Positions 1-11,140 are shown, counted from the stretch's first letter. The stretch is DNA of 64,000 bases from Dactylis glomerata (GCA_007115705.1 QXEO01001034.1:3534001-3598000), one strand, 5' to 3'. Notes: generated by a model from the sequence alone, not told the origin. A program made the numbers and translations.

Positions 1-40
1 GAAAGACATGTTGAGGTGAACCGACCTACCAAACACACCC
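1..40. other. Non-LTR sequence left of the 5' LTR breakpoint
   Basis: Bases 1-40 do not match the corresponding stretch of the 3' LTR (about 6709-6748), although similarity is continuous from base 41 on. The 5' LTR is therefore truncated or rearranged at base 41 rather than merely cut by the window edge. The origin of these 40 bases is not visible. Confidence 0.55.
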
Positions 41-874
41 TTACCTGCAGCGAGCCTGGGAGGCGCTCGATGGGCCGCCGGCTGGCTGGGCTGCTCACGC
101 GGCCAGGCCTCGGGCCGGCGCTAGCGAGCGCAGCGCTCGGCGCTGGTGCGCGATCGAGCGGGGATCGATCGTCGATCCAGCCAGGAGGCCGATTCGCCTC
201 GAGCCAGCGGAGCGCCCCGAGGCCGGCTCGTTCGGGCGTTGCTCGCTCGCTAGGCCACGTCCCGCACCAGCGCGGGCGCTCGATGGTCGAGGCCAGGCGC
301 TGGTCTCCAGACTTCGTGGCCAAGGCGGTATCGATAAGATCGGGATCAACGTGTCGAGCATGTTCAAGTGCCTATAAAAGAAGCAGCCAGGAGGCCGGCG
401 GGGAGGAAGGTTTTAGACCTAATTTCTCAGCCGCCGTAGCTTTTTGCCTGTGGCTCCTTTTGCACTAGTTTGACTAGTCTTTTTGCCTTTCTTCTTCCAC
501 CTCGTGCGCGTAGGCAAAGCTCTGCCCGCAGATACTCTCCACCATAAGCACCATGCCATCGTGCTGCTGATCTCATCTACCACTCCACCGCGCCTTGCTG
601 GACCAAGGAGGAGGAGTCGTCGTTGCGCTGTACGTGTGCAATGCTCGGAGGCGCCGCTCATTGTGGTGCTTGGATCGGATCGGATCGCGAGGAGGAGACG
701 CTAGTACGACTACACCGACCACGTTCATCTAAACGTTTCCGCTGTGCGATCTACAAGGGTATGTAGATCTAATCTCTCTCGCTCGTTGTTTTGCATCTCG
801 TAGATCAGATCTTGGCTTGTTCTTGTTCGTCTTCGTAGGAATTTTTTTTGTTTTCTATGCTGCGAATCCCTTCA
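41..874 (+). repeat. 5' LTR of the copia element (3' 834 bp only)
   Basis: It aligns without indels to 6749-7582, with about 26 differences by eye (roughly 3%). It ends TTCA immediately before the primer binding site. It contains a GC-rich promoter-like zone (60-330) and a TATA box at 373-380. ORFs called through this GC-rich stretch on both strands are shadows and are not genes. Confidence 0.9.
373..380 (+). promoter_or_regulatory. TATA box of copia 5' LTR
   Basis: TATAAAAG lies within the LTR and is conserved at 7081-7088 in the 3' LTR. It is the likely start-site signal for the retrotransposon transcript, giving an R-U5 of roughly 470 bp. Confidence 0.6.
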
Positions 875-875
875 G

Positions 876-893
876 TGGTATCAGAGCGAGATC
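876..893 (+). other. Primer binding site (initiator Met tRNA type)
   Basis: TGGTATCAGAGC starts two bases after the LTR end at 874. It is complementary to the 3' end of plant initiator tRNA-Met, the standard primer of Ty1-copia elements. Confidence 0.9.
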
Positions 894-2900
894 TATGCGT
901 AGATGTTTTACATGAGTAAAACGCAACATGCTTGTTGCGGGCGTTGATGTTTTCTATTGCAAACCTCTATGTTGTGTATTTCTTATGCCGCGGCATAGTG
1001 AGATCGAAGCGGTCCAGGCCAACTTTACGCGACCTCGTTCGCGAGACCGGCTCCGCACTTGACGTGTGGCTTGTTCCACACATACGGCTGGTGGATGCCA
1101 GTTTCTCTCACTATAGTAGTCATGGGATTTACAACGGATGTTAGCAACCATAATATCATCGTTGTGGCTTTGCGTAGGTAAGAACCGTTCTTATGCGTAG
1201 CTCCCATAAGCCACGTAAACCATGCAATCAACAAATTAGAGGCGTCTAATTTGTTTTTGCAGGGAGTGTTTGTGATATGGTATTACCACAAGATGTGATG
1301 TGTATGTGATATATGTGATGTATGCAATGATTATGTTTTGTAATGTTTCACGACTTGCATGTCGATGAGTTCACAACCGGCAGGAGCCATATGGTTGTCT
1401 TTATAATTTTGTATGACCTGCGTGTCAACTTCTTATACGCCATGTAATAGCTCTACTTTATCGCTAAGTAGTTAGCAATAGTCGTAGTTGCTATTCGTGG
1501 TGGAGACAATCATGGTGGAGTGATGAAGATCATGCCGGCGCGCACGAGATGGAGATCAATGCGCGAAGATTGGCTATACCATGTCACATATTGTATATGC
1601 ATGTGATGTTTATCCTTTATGCATCTTATTTTGCTTTGATCGTGATGGTAGCATTATAAGATGACCCCTCACACTTAATTTCAAAATAAAATGTGTTCTC
1701 CCCTCGTATGCGCCGTTGCGAAAGATCGTCGTTTTGAAGCATCACGTGATGATCGGGTGCTATAAACTCTACGTTCACATACAACGGGTGTAAGCCAGAT
1801 TTACACATGCAAAAATACAAGGGTTAAACTTGACGAGCCTAGCATGTATAGATATGGCCTCGGAACACACGGACCGAAAGGTCAAGCATGAGTCATATGG
1901 ATAATATGATCAACATGTTGATGTTCACCATTAAAGCTACATCATCTCATGTGATGATCGGTCTTGGTGTAGTGAATTTGGATCATGCTTCACTAAACAA
2001 CTTTGAGGGATGTTGAATTTAGTGGGAGTTCATTAGTAATTCGATTAACTTGAACTAATTATCATGAACTAAATCTTAGTGTATTTGCATAAGTCGTTGT
2101 AGTCTTTGGCAACCATTTTCCGCCGACACTTAGTTTTAATTGAGTTAATATAACTATAGAATTCTGGATAATTACTTTTCGGACTAGTGCCGTTTAGTTA
2201 AAGTGTCAAGACTAAAGATTAAGTCCTATTACAATTTTAGCAAACCTCAATTGCTCCATGTGATTTAATAAGTTGTATTAATCTAAGAGCAATGATTCAA
2301 GTTTAGTATCTAAGATCATATGTTTGTCTTCATGAGAAATTGATCTTCAAAATTGTTTGAGAATCAAAGTGATCTTGAAGCTGAAAGAATTGTTTTAGAA
2401 ACAAACAAGAGGTGAAAGATATTTGGTATCTAAAACTTTGATTGTTTGCAAAATGATTAAGTATAATTTAGTAAAAGAACATATGCTCATATTGTATGAC
2501 TATATGCGAAGATTGAAGATGCTCGACATCTTGATCACCCAACAGTTTGGGAAACTAATATTATACTTGCATTCGTCCTTAAGAGCTATAGTAGTTTCAT
2601 CATGAAAGTTGTCATGATAAGATGAATTAGAAGGTATCAGCTAAATTGTTTTGCTATACCAAAAGAATGCTAAAGAATGGAATCTAGAAGAACGCCAATT
2701 ATATGATGATGGCGATCCACCTCAATGTGCAAAATCCAAGGCCATTAGTATTTGACTAACATCCTTTGGACTATGTGTCAAATGATTGATGCCACTATTG
2801 CTGTTGATAGATTCTTCTAAAAGGAGAGGAAACGCTAAATAGGATCTGCAAAAGTATTTGATAGAAATGGAAAAGACTGGAATTGTCCAGCTCAGGTATA
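894..2900 (+). other. Copia leader and gag-equivalent region, non-coding
   Basis: The region is AT-rich with stops in all frames. The stretch around 1840-2040 (GGGATGTTGAATTTAGTGGG) resembles the untranslated leader of Angela/WIS-type elements from memory. No gag reading frame can be followed. The short ORFs here are not supported as genes. Confidence 0.5.
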
Positions 2901-2939
2901 TAAATGATATACATGTTATAGATGAATTCTTTGCTCGTT

Positions 2940-3840
2940 AACAATGTAATTCTTGGGTATTCGATACTGATTTGTTGGTATGAAATGTCATACAAAGCAA
3001 CACAATGCAAGAAGTACAATGGCCCAAGTAAGTAGTATAAGAATATAGTAATGATGCGCGTCGAGAAACAAATAAATGTGTTATTGTATTCTCAGCGGCA
3101 CCAAACCTAGCCTTCAAGATTTGATTGAACTTAATAATTGTTATATTATTCTGGTATTATGAGAACAATTGTTGTTCATATTATTACCATCTTCCATAAT
3201 CGATGGATAGACTATTATAAATCTTGTCGGTGAAATAAACATTTATAACACTAATGCTAAAGGTCGCAAGACAAAACGAATTTCACTTAAATAAGACACC
3301 ATCGTTTAAGTCATATTGTAAACAAAACATGAAAGAAATTTCATATTGATGGATTTTCGAGTCATTTGATTTTGAATTGATTGACGCTTGTGAGACCTGT
3401 CCTAAAGATGATTAAACTCCGTTCATGGGCCATGGACAGAACAAGCGACTAACTAAATGGAGATCGTACATGTTGATGTATGCAGTCCATTGTGTGATGT
3501 TGATTGCGGTGTATTTTCTATTTCATCAATGAATCAAATAGATGTATGATATATCTACTTGATGAGATAGAAGTATGAAATGATTGAAATTGTTCAATTT
3601 ATGAAGTGGAAATTGTTGTAACAAGAAAATTCAAGTTTTATGATTAGATCATAAAGGAGAATATTTGAGTTACAAGTTTAGCAAACATCTAAGAGTTAAG
3701 TGAATTGTTCCACAAACTTGCATCGTGATAAACACCATATGAGTATGGAGTTTTTGATGGATGTAATCAAACCTTGTTTGACATGGTTAGATCAATGATG
3801 AAATAAAACTGCCAATATAATTTGTGGATTATGCTTTAGA
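2940..3840 (+). pseudogene. Copia protease and integrase remnants
   Basis: Around 2950-2985 the plus strand still reads NSWVFDTD, matching the copia aspartic protease box that follows the zinc knuckle (normally WVFDTG). From about 3420 to 3800, broken pieces follow the copia integrase core: a GHGQNKR-like segment, a DYSRYGY-region equivalent, a sequence reading RSDHKGEYLSY, and the trailing Q-R-N-G/MVRSMM region. Frameshifts and stops occur every few tens of codons, so the segment is non-functional. Assignment rests on motif order, not on continuous similarity. Confidence 0.6.
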
Positions 3841-4019
3841 GACTACCGTTTTTCACTGAATAGAGCACCATCATAATCCGCTGAAATGACACCGTACAAG
3901 TTATAGTTGTCTTTTCGTGAATTTTGGTATGCAAGGCATAAGTAAAATGTTTACAACCAAAATCAGATTAGTAAGTCTTTGTAGGTTATCCCAAACAATG
4001 TCGATGGGTGTTCCTTCTG

Positions 4020-4880
4020 CCATAAACCCAATTAAAAGTGATTGTCACTGAAAGAAGTGAATTTCTTATGAAGGAGTTTTTTGTGAAAGGTTTAAGTGGG
4101 AGGAAAATAGAACTTGATGAGGTTATTGAACCTGAGCAAGATGAGCAAAGTAGCGCAGCACCGGAAAATGTTCTGGAAGCGGTAACTGCATTCATGGCTC
4201 CCGCATATACAATATGTTGTAGTGCCGGACATCAAAGTTCCTATTTAACCAAGTTGGTCGTAATCAAATAGAAAGATTTGAGGACAAGATATTATTGGAT
4301 AATAGCAACCAACAATATACAAAGAAGCGGTGATGGGCCCTGACTTCGTCATATGGATTATTATAGCAACAATTACATATTGAGATATGATAGTTGAATA
4401 AATGAAACAACGTTCCTCTACCGGAATGCACACCAAGGACGTGTACTTGACACGACCCAATGGGTTTTATTGATTCAACAGTTGCTAGATATGTATGCAA
4501 ACTTCAATGGTAGAAGTAAGCATAACGAAGTTGGAATCTTCAATGATGAAAATGTTAAAGAGTTAATTTCATCAAGATATTTGAAGATGATTGTACTGCA
4601 AGAAAGTAAGTGGGAGCGCTGAGACATATTTCTAATACTTTATGTAGACGACATATTGTTTATTGGAAATTATGTGTTTTTCTTGATATTGTTAAGTTAT
4701 CATTAAAATTAGTTTTTGATGAAAGACTTAGGTAAAACCAGAATATTAAGCATCAATGTCTATACAGATAGATTGAGGCACTAATATAGTTTTGCCAGAG
4801 TACATAGATGAAATATTGAATTTGTTCAATATGGAAACAATAAGAACGGTTCTTGTTGCATGGAAGAGGTTGAAGCAAGA
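4020..4880 (+). pseudogene. Copia reverse transcriptase remnant (YVDD box)
   Basis: At 4038-4200 a readable segment (EFLMKEFFVKGLSGRKIELDE) corresponds to the linker between integrase and RT in Triticeae copia polyproteins. The catalytic box LYVDDILFIGN is intact at 4636-4668, with YVDD at 4639-4650. The LNMFN-type segment after it (4800-4840) is also recognisable. Between these the frame is disrupted repeatedly, so no active polymerase is encoded. Confidence 0.75.
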
Positions 4881-5148
4881 ATCAAGTGTTTTGACACTTG
4901 ATGAGTGAAACCACAAGAATGATCTTGTCAATCTTGTACACCATGATATGTAGATCCAGATATGTCTGATGCTCTAAAGGTTGCGAGCATTCATATGATG
5001 ATCGTTGGACAATAGTAAGAATGTGCTTATGTACTTTCGAAGAAGTAAGAATATGTTCTGTATGCAAAAGTGACAAATGGTTCATTGTAAGATGTTACAT
5101 TGTCTTTGTCACATATATAGGTAAAATTTTATCTCAATTTTAGGCTAT

Positions 5149-5430
5149 TTGTTCCGAGTTATAAGGTGGCACAATAAGATGGAAGAAAGTTCCATGATGA
5201 CTTGGATGAGTTCCAATGTTAACATTGTGACGGATACTGCAACGAAGGCTAAGTATATAACTGCTCTAGAAGCAGCAAAAGAACTAGGTGTAGTTCAAAG
5301 TGTGCTAGTACTATGTAGTTCAATTGTATGACAATAGTGACAACATAGCCTCAGCAAAGAAACTGAGGTCTCACCAGAAGACCAAGTTTATACGATGCCA
5401 TCTCATGTCAAGATGAGTAATGCGTGATGA
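5149..5430 (+). pseudogene. Copia RNase H remnant
   Basis: Bases 5221-5330 read TDTATKAKYITALEAAKE, the copia RNase H 'T..AEY.A..EAAKE' box with AEY changed to AKY. Bases 5333-5400 in another frame read DNSDNIASAKKLRSHQKTKF, the terminal DN..AI..A....H.K.KHI box. The two boxes are separated by a frameshift. This is the 3' end of pol, about 150 bp before the PPT. Confidence 0.75.
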
Positions 5431-5570
5431 CGCAAAAGAATATGCAAACACACACGGACCTGAAAGTATCAGACCCGTAGATAAAGTTTACCACGTGCAA
5501 AGCGTATGAATAACACCGGAATGCCATAGGTGTTAAAGGCGCAAGTATGACTAGATTATTGACTCTAGTG

Positions 5571-5582
5571 CAAGTGGGAGAC
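5571..5582 (+). other. Polypurine tract of copia element
   Basis: CAAGTGGGAGAC abuts the 3' LTR start (TGAAGGAAAT at 5583). It is the plus-strand primer site. Confidence 0.85.
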
Positions 5583-7582
5583 TGAAGGAAATATGCCCTA
5601 GAGGCAATAATAATATTGTTATTATCATATTTCTTGTTCATGATAATGTTTATATTCCATGCTAGAATTGTATTAAGCGAAAATATTAATACTTGTGTGG
5701 TTTATGAACAACACCGTGTCCCTAGTACGCCTCTACTAGACTAGTTCATTGATTAATGATGGTTAAGGTTTCCTAACCATAGACATGAGTTGTCGATTAA
5801 TAATGAGGTCATGTCATTAGGAGAATGACGTGATGGACATACCCAAATTAAGCACAACAATTAGATCGTGTCATTGTGTTCACAATTGCGTAGCTTTTCC
5901 TATGTCAGTATCCTATTCCTTAGACCATGAGATAATGCCACTCCCTGGTACCAGAAGAGAGCTTTGAGGTCATCAAACGTCATCCTATGAGACAGTGATC
6001 ATAAAGGTGTCTCTCAGGTAATCGGAAAGTACTTGTTGGGTTGCATGTATCGAGATTGGGATTTGTCCCTCCCATGTCGGAGAGATATACTCCGGGCCCA
6101 CTCGGTAATCAATATCATACACCGTTTGCAAACACGTGATTAATGAGTTTAATCATAGGGTGATATTAGATTGCGGAACAAGTAAAGAGTACTTGCTGTG
6201 AACGAGATGAAACTAGGTATGGCGATGCCGACGATCGAATCTTGGGCAAGTAAAATATCGCGAGACAAAGGAATTTGTATATGGGATTAATTAAATCCTG
6301 GCATCGTGGTTCACCGATAATGATCTTCGTTGAATATGTGGGGGTCAATATGGATTTCCAGATCTTGCTATTGGTTATTGATGGTGATCATGTCCACATA
6401 TTCTCGAACCCGTAGGGTCACACACTTAACGCTCATCGACGCTAGGGTAGTTTCGGGATTTATGGAAATTGTTTCGAGAGTTACAGAATTGTTCCGGGAA
6501 GAAGATTAATGTTTTATTAATTAATTGAATTAATAAATGTTAATACATATATTTATTTAGTAGAAATAAATAAGGGCTAAAAGTTAGTCCATAAGTAGTT
6601 TTGCTAACTGGCTAATTTTGTAGTCCATCTAGACAAACTATTAATAAAGAGGCAAAGAAAAAGCAAAAGAAAAGAAAAAGAAAAAAAGGGGGCGAGGCGC
6701 ATGGGCCGGCCGGCTGGGCCGCCAGCCCACCCGCCCCGGGCGGGGCACTTACCTGCAGCGAGCCTGGGATGCGCTCGATGGGCCGCCAGCTGGCTGGGCT
6801 GCTCACGCGGCCAGGCCTCGGGCCGGCGCTAGCGAGCGCAGCGCTCGGCGCTGGCGCGCGATTGAGCGGGGATCGATCGTCGATCCAGCCAGGAGGCCGA
6901 TTCGCCTCGAGCCAGCGGAGCGCCCAGAGGCCGGCTCGTTCGGGCGTTGCTCGCTCACTAGGCCACGTCCCGCACCAGCGCGGGCGCTCGATGGTCGAGG
7001 CCAGGCGCTGGTCTCCAGACTTCGTGGCCAAGGCGGTATCGATAAGATTGGGATCAACGTGTCGAGCACGTTCAAGTGCCTATAAAAGAAGTAGCCAGGA
7101 GGCCGGCGGGGAGGAAGGTTTTAGACCTAATTTCTCAGCCGCCGTAGCTTTTTGCTTGTAGCTCCTTTTGCACTAGTTTGACTAGTCTTTTTGCCTTTCT
7201 TCTTCCATCTCGTACGCGTAGGCAAAGCTCTGCCCGCAGATACTCTCCACTATAAGCACCACGCCATCGTGCTGCTGATCTCATCTACCACTCCACCGCG
7301 CCTTGCTGGACCAAGGAGGAGGAGTCGTCGTTGCGCTGTACGTGTGCAACGCTCGGAGGCGCTGCCCGTTGTGGCGCTTGGATCGGATCGGATAGCGAGG
7401 AGGAGACGCTAGTACGACTACGCCGACCACGTTCATCTGAACGTTTCCGCTGGGCGATCTACAAGGGTATGTAGATCTAATCTCTCTCGCTCGTTGTTTT
7501 GCATCTCGTAGATCAGATCTTGGCTTGTTCTTGTTCGTCTTCATAGGAAATTTTTTTGTTTTCTATGCTGCGAATCCCTTCA
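5583..7582 (+). repeat. 3' LTR of the copia element (complete, 2,000 bp)
   Basis: It runs from TGAAGG to CCTTCA. The first 1.15 kb is AT-rich; 6690-7180 is strongly GC-rich; the TATA box is at 7081-7088. The downstream flank begins ATTTC, but the matching upstream target duplication is outside the window or lost. Confidence 0.9.
7081..7088 (+). promoter_or_regulatory. TATA box of copia 3' LTR
   Basis: TATAAAAG is in the same LTR position as the copy at 373-380. It could drive read-out transcription towards 7583 and beyond. Confidence 0.5.
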
Positions 7583-7621
7583 ATTTCTAGCCAGAATTTT
7601 TAGTTTGAAAATTTCTGGGGG

Positions 7622-7698
7622 CCGGAATTTCCGCCCCCTGGCCGGAATTTCCGCCTTAAGTGAACCCCGGAATTTCCGCCCCCTGGCCGGAATTTCCG
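7622..7698. repeat. Four CCGGAATTTCCG boxes
   Basis: The 12-mer occurs at 7622-7633, 7642-7653, 7667-7678 and 7687-7698. It is nearly palindromic and lies just upstream of the LTR TATA box at 7737. Confidence 0.85.
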
Positions 7699-7736
7699 AT
7701 GTAAGTCACCTCCAATGGACAAATTTCGAGCTGGCC

Positions 7737-7744
7737 TATAAATA
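7737..7744 (+). promoter_or_regulatory. TATA box of the LTR remnant
   Basis: TATAAATA lies 40 bp downstream of the four CCGGAATTTCCG boxes, the typical position for an LTR core promoter. Confidence 0.5.
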
Positions 7745-8437
7745 GTCATCCCCTACCTCAGATCTAAGCTACCTCGTCCACACACTCTCTCCTCCATTAA
7801 TGCAGAACTTCAACTCCGTAGATCTCCTTCCCTAGCCAACCAAATTCCTCAAGATTTGGTAGATTGGGAGAGGAGCCCTAGATCTAAAATCCTACCCAAG
7901 TGATTTGTGTTTGCTTCACTCTTCCTCCGTGGAACTTGCCTTGGACAAGAGAGGTCACCTCAAAGCTTTCTCCGTGTAAAAGCTTTGTGGTTTTCTTGTT
8001 GGGAGAGCCTCCAATTGAGTTGTGGAGTTGTGCCCCAACCTCCGTGTAAGGGTTTCGGTCGGTGCCCCCAATACCACCGCTTAGTGGAAACGAGCTAGCC
8101 TCCGTGGCTTGCTCACCGGAGAACAAGGTGAGCCTTTGTGGCGTTGGTGGACTCCGTGTCGCCACACCTCTCCAACGTAGACGTACTTCCCCTCAAAAGG
8201 AAGGAACTATGGGAATACATCCTTGTGTCTTCGGTCTCCGCTTTTCAGTTACTTCTTACCCTTACTTGTATCTTGCTTGTGTCTTGCTTACTTGTTTGCC
8301 TGTCACTCTTAGGAAATTCATCTAGTTGCACATCTAGTGAATTTACTTTGTGTCAAGCCTTAAAAATGAAAAAGATAAAAAAAATTGTGTAGCGCCTATC
8401 CACCCCCCCTCTAGTCGCCCGTTAAGATCCTTTCACA

Positions 8438-9486
8438 AGGCGCTGATTTCATTCGGACAACAAAAACTTCAAGTTGGAATAATCTACTCCTCCCCCATTT
8501 AAATTCAACGAAAGTTTTAATTTTGTCTTACGTTAAACTTCTCTGAATTAGAGCAATTCTATTAAAAATATTTTAATAGCTACAACATCAAATATAATAG
8601 GAACATATATTTTATGATGAATCTAATGAAAATTATTGGGGGTTGTAGGTGGATAACTTCTATAGACTTAGCCTAACTTAAGAAATTTTGACCTGATAGA
8701 ACAATTAATATGAAATTGAGTAAATATTCTTTAACCCCAGTGTCGCTAGGATATTTAGTGCACCCATCACTAAAAATTATTGGTGTACCCATCACTGAGC
8801 TTCCAAATGTCATATATTTGTCCCAAAAAGTTCTTCCAAGAACTACTATAGCTCTGTTTCTTTTTACTTGATGTACTAGAATTTGTGCCTTCAAAAGATA
8901 AAGATTGGTGATGAAAAATGAATTTGAAGAAAGGTCTAGGCCCATACTTGAACGAATGAACATGGGAACTGATTTCACAAGGGATTAGCAATTAACAAGC
9001 GAGCATCTAATACTTTTCACTGGTTTCACAAAGGATTTCCAAATGTCATATGATACAAAGTCACTTGTACACCACCATAGATTGTACTGTAGTAATTAAT
9101 TTCTTGATACAAGGTAATTTAAAAAACTCATACCCAGTCAAGAACGAGAACAATACCATTGTAGGCACGCGCACGCAGGCACACTTAAATTAAACCCTAG
9201 ATTTCTACCACACAAAAGCTTAATTAACCATCTTCTTCTCCACCTCGACGTACGGCTCTCCCTTGTGCACCGCGTCCATCCAACGCCCACATCACGGTCA
9301 CGCCACCGACCATTCCTCTAACATCACACGACTCTTCTTTTCTGTCTTGAGTAATACATTTCTTTTCTACTTTTAGTACGTATTTTCCCAGCCAAGAAAT
9401 AATAGTATTGGAGGGAAATAATAGTAGAGAAGTTGCAGAAACGCCACCGAGAACGTACACCGCGCGGCAGGGTAATTGTCATGATC
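8438..9486. other. Low-copy DNA, 3' flank of the proline-rich gene
   Basis: No domain-bearing ORF, repeat terminus or RNA gene is visible. The minus-strand ORF at 8673-8978 (101 codons) has no recognisable motif. The part nearest 9486 should include the 3' UTR of the gene at 9487-10203. Confidence 0.5.
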
Positions 9487-10203
9487 TTAGAGCCGAAGGA
9501 GGCGGCGAAGACCGTCGGCGCTGGCTGCCTCCGCGTTGCAGGATGGAGCTGCCGGTGTCACCTTGACGGAGGAGGGCGATGCTTTCATGACGAGGGAGAA
9601 CCTGGGCAGCGGCAGGCTGCTGGGCGGTGGCGCGAGCGTGTGCAGCAGGTCCTGAACGAAGCTCCGGGCCACCTCCTGCTCGAGGTCGTCCAGCGCCTCG
9701 GTCACCACCGTCGCGGACGGCAGTGGCGTCGCCCGCTCCAGCGGCTTCTTCTTCTTCTGTACCCTCGCCGGCTCTGTCGCCGGTGGCCTAGCCGGCCTCC
9801 TCCTCCTGTCACTCTGGCTCAGCTGGCGCGACGACGCGGGAGGCGCCGCGGCCGGCACGACGGTCATCGGCGCCGCTGGCCTGACTGTGCGTGGCGGTGT
9901 GGGTGGTGGTGGGTAGGGGAAAGTGGCGTACTTGGTGGCGGTCGGTGGGAGCGGCAGGAGCGGTGGCTGGTTGGACGGCGGGAGTGGGAGGGACGGGGAC
10001 GAGTATATCACAGGCCTCGCGTATGGAAGCACAGGAGCCGGAGTGGAGCTCCATGCGCCACCTTCCTGGAAGTGATGGTATTGCGGGCAAGTACGGGAGG
10101 AGCCGTAGGCGCCGTGAGGCCTCGCCGGCCTCGCACCGCCATAGAAGTTCCTCTTCCGGTACTCGAAGCTTCCGGAAGATCGATCCAGCAGAACGTGTTC
10201 CAT
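9487..10203 (-). CDS. Uncharacterised proline-rich plant protein (238 aa)
   Basis: An intact 238-codon frame starts MEHVLLDRSSGSFEYRKR and stops at TAA (9487-9489). The N-terminal 30 residues are basic/aromatic (FEYRKRNFYGG). Residues about 60-115 are proline-rich with YARPVIYSSPSLPLPP and SNQPPLLPLPP. The middle (about 125-165) is Ala/Pro/Arg-rich and holds an RRRRPARPP basic patch and a KKKKP run, possible nuclear targeting. Residues about 175-205 form an acidic, helix-prone block (ALDDLEQEVARSFVQDLL). It is not a copy of any transposon protein I know and resembles unnamed 'hydroxyproline-rich/proline-rich' plant proteins. A good TATA box about 400 bp upstream supports a real gene. The 263-codon frame on the opposite strand is its shadow. 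No function is assigned. Confidence 0.65.
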   Translation of the reverse strand: MEHVLLDRSSGSFEYRKRNFYGGARPARPHGAYGSSRTCPQYHHFQEGGAWSSTPAPVLPYARPVIYSSPSLPLPPSNQPPLLPLPPTATKYATFPYPPPPTPPRTVRPAAPMTVVPAAAPPASSRQLSQSDRRRRPARPPATEPARVQKKKKPLERATPLPSATVVTEALDDLEQEVARSFVQDLLHTLAPPPSSLPLPRFSLVMKASPSSVKVTPAAPSCNAEAASADGLRRLLRL

Positions 10204-10600
10204 GTCTTCTGGCTAGCTAGCTAGGAGGGGAAGAAGATCGGAGTAGGTATCTGGTTACGTACGTGAGCTCTTTTTTTCTGCTAAAGAAATCAGGAGCTAG
10301 CAAGGTCTTGTTGGGATTAGAACGAAAGCAGCAGCAAAGATGGATGAAATCTGAAAGAACTAGCTAGATCCTTGGGAGGAAAAAATAGCAAGGATGCTAG
10401 GATCGATCGGTGTGGTTGCAGATCGAGAAGAGATCAAGAACAAGAAGGAATGAAACAGAAAAAGATCGAAGCTATCTATATCTCAGTGAAGAACTGAAGA
10501 AAAGTCGCTGTATATATCTAGGGAAGAGATGAGGGAGCAGCTAGCCAATGCATGAACTAAGCCCACCCTCGCCTCCGGGCTGCGGCTCCAAGGAATGCAA
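10204..10600 (-). other. 5' leader of the proline-rich gene
   Basis: This is the stretch between the start codon and the TATA box. It contains CTAGCTAG runs and a CCCCTCCTAG sequence close to the ATG that could be a 3' splice site of a leader intron; that is speculative. No upstream coding exon is visible. Confidence 0.4.
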
Positions 10601-10607
10601 CACCTTC

Positions 10608-10617
10608 CCTTTTATAG
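10608..10617 (-). promoter_or_regulatory. TATA box for the proline-rich gene
   Basis: Read on the minus strand this is CTATAAAAGG in a GC-richer context, a near-ideal plant TATA box. Transcription would start near 10580. A second, weaker TATA-like run (TAGATATATA) lies at about 10511-10520. Confidence 0.6.
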
Positions 10618-10889
10618 AGAAAGGATGATGAGATGCGTTGGCTGAGGACCCTGCGGGTATTTGACCTCATATAAACTACCGCCCTCGTTTTCTCGTGTGT
10701 TGCTAATGGCCGGTTTGCACGTGTTAATTTACTATCTTTTGGGGTTAGAAACTTTTACTCCTTCCCCTGGAAAGGATGGTAAATAATTCTTGGCCACTTT
10801 GTGGAGCATTATTCTGAGAATAGCATTTTAGAACAATTGGGCTTCTTGGTAAACGAGCCTCATCTTGATATTTCTACCTTTCTATACAT

Positions 10890-11140
10890 CCACATTGAGA
10901 ATTAACTTATAATTAAAATGAAACACAAATTAATCCAATGGTTCGAGCCATTTTCTCGGCTGCAACTCATTTACAATTAGTAAAATCTCAGCTGCAACCT
11001 CATGTGCAACAACTGAAACATAATCCCAGTTGCAACCCATGTTACAACTCATAGTTAGCAGGAATCATAATGTCCAATTTTCTACGAGTTGAATGAGAAT
11101 TAAGTGAATTCTCACTCGGCTGAGAATTAGCAAAATCGTT
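10890..11140. repeat. AT-rich segment with repeated GCTGCAAC-type motifs
   Basis: Short related motifs recur (GGCTGCAACTCA, AGCTGCAACCTCA, AGTTGCAACCCA) between two TGAGAATTAA blocks (about 10898 and 11093). It may be a decayed MITE in the promoter-distal region of the proline-rich gene; the termini are not clear. Confidence 0.3.

Larger units (their letters stand above)
1..7582 (+). mobile_element. Ty1-copia LTR retrotransposon, degenerate, 5' end incomplete
   Basis: The element is defined by two near-identical 834-bp blocks (41-874 and 6749-7582), a tRNA-iMet-type primer site just inside the left block, a polypurine tract at 5571-5582, and copia-order protease, integrase, RT and RNase H remnants between. 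The LTR ends are inverted (TGAAGG...CCTTCA). The 3' LTR start resembles the Angela/WIS/BARE group of Triticeae copia elements from memory; the family name is an inference. The internal region is full of stops in every frame, so it encodes no protein. The left LTR loses similarity to the right LTR before base 41. It sits inside an older LTR remnant that begins at 7583. Confidence 0.88.
7583..8437 (+). mobile_element. Truncated copia-type LTR (SIRE/Maximus-like), interrupted by the copia element
   Basis: The segment has LTR architecture: repeated CCGGAATTTCCG boxes (7622-7698), a TATA box TATAAATA at 7737, a long transcribed leader-like part, and the 3' terminus GTAGCGCCTATCCACCCCCC...TTTCACA that I recognise from Triticeae copia LTR ends. 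No TGGTATCAGAGC primer site follows; the next bases are AGGCG, so this is a solo or truncated LTR. Its left part was displaced by the copia insertion at 7582/7583 and is not in the window. Small ORFs at 7884-8392 are not genes. Confidence 0.55.

Noticed and set aside
16..704. ORFs of 73-150 codons on both strands in the GC-rich left LTR (repeated at 6612-7544)
   Set aside because: They are duplicated in both LTRs, overlap on opposite strands, and reflect GC-rich LTR DNA rather than genes.
9433..10224. 263-codon plus-strand frame opposite the proline-rich gene
   Set aside because: Arg/Trp/Gly-rich shadow with no motif; the minus-strand frame has the TATA box and a coherent protein.
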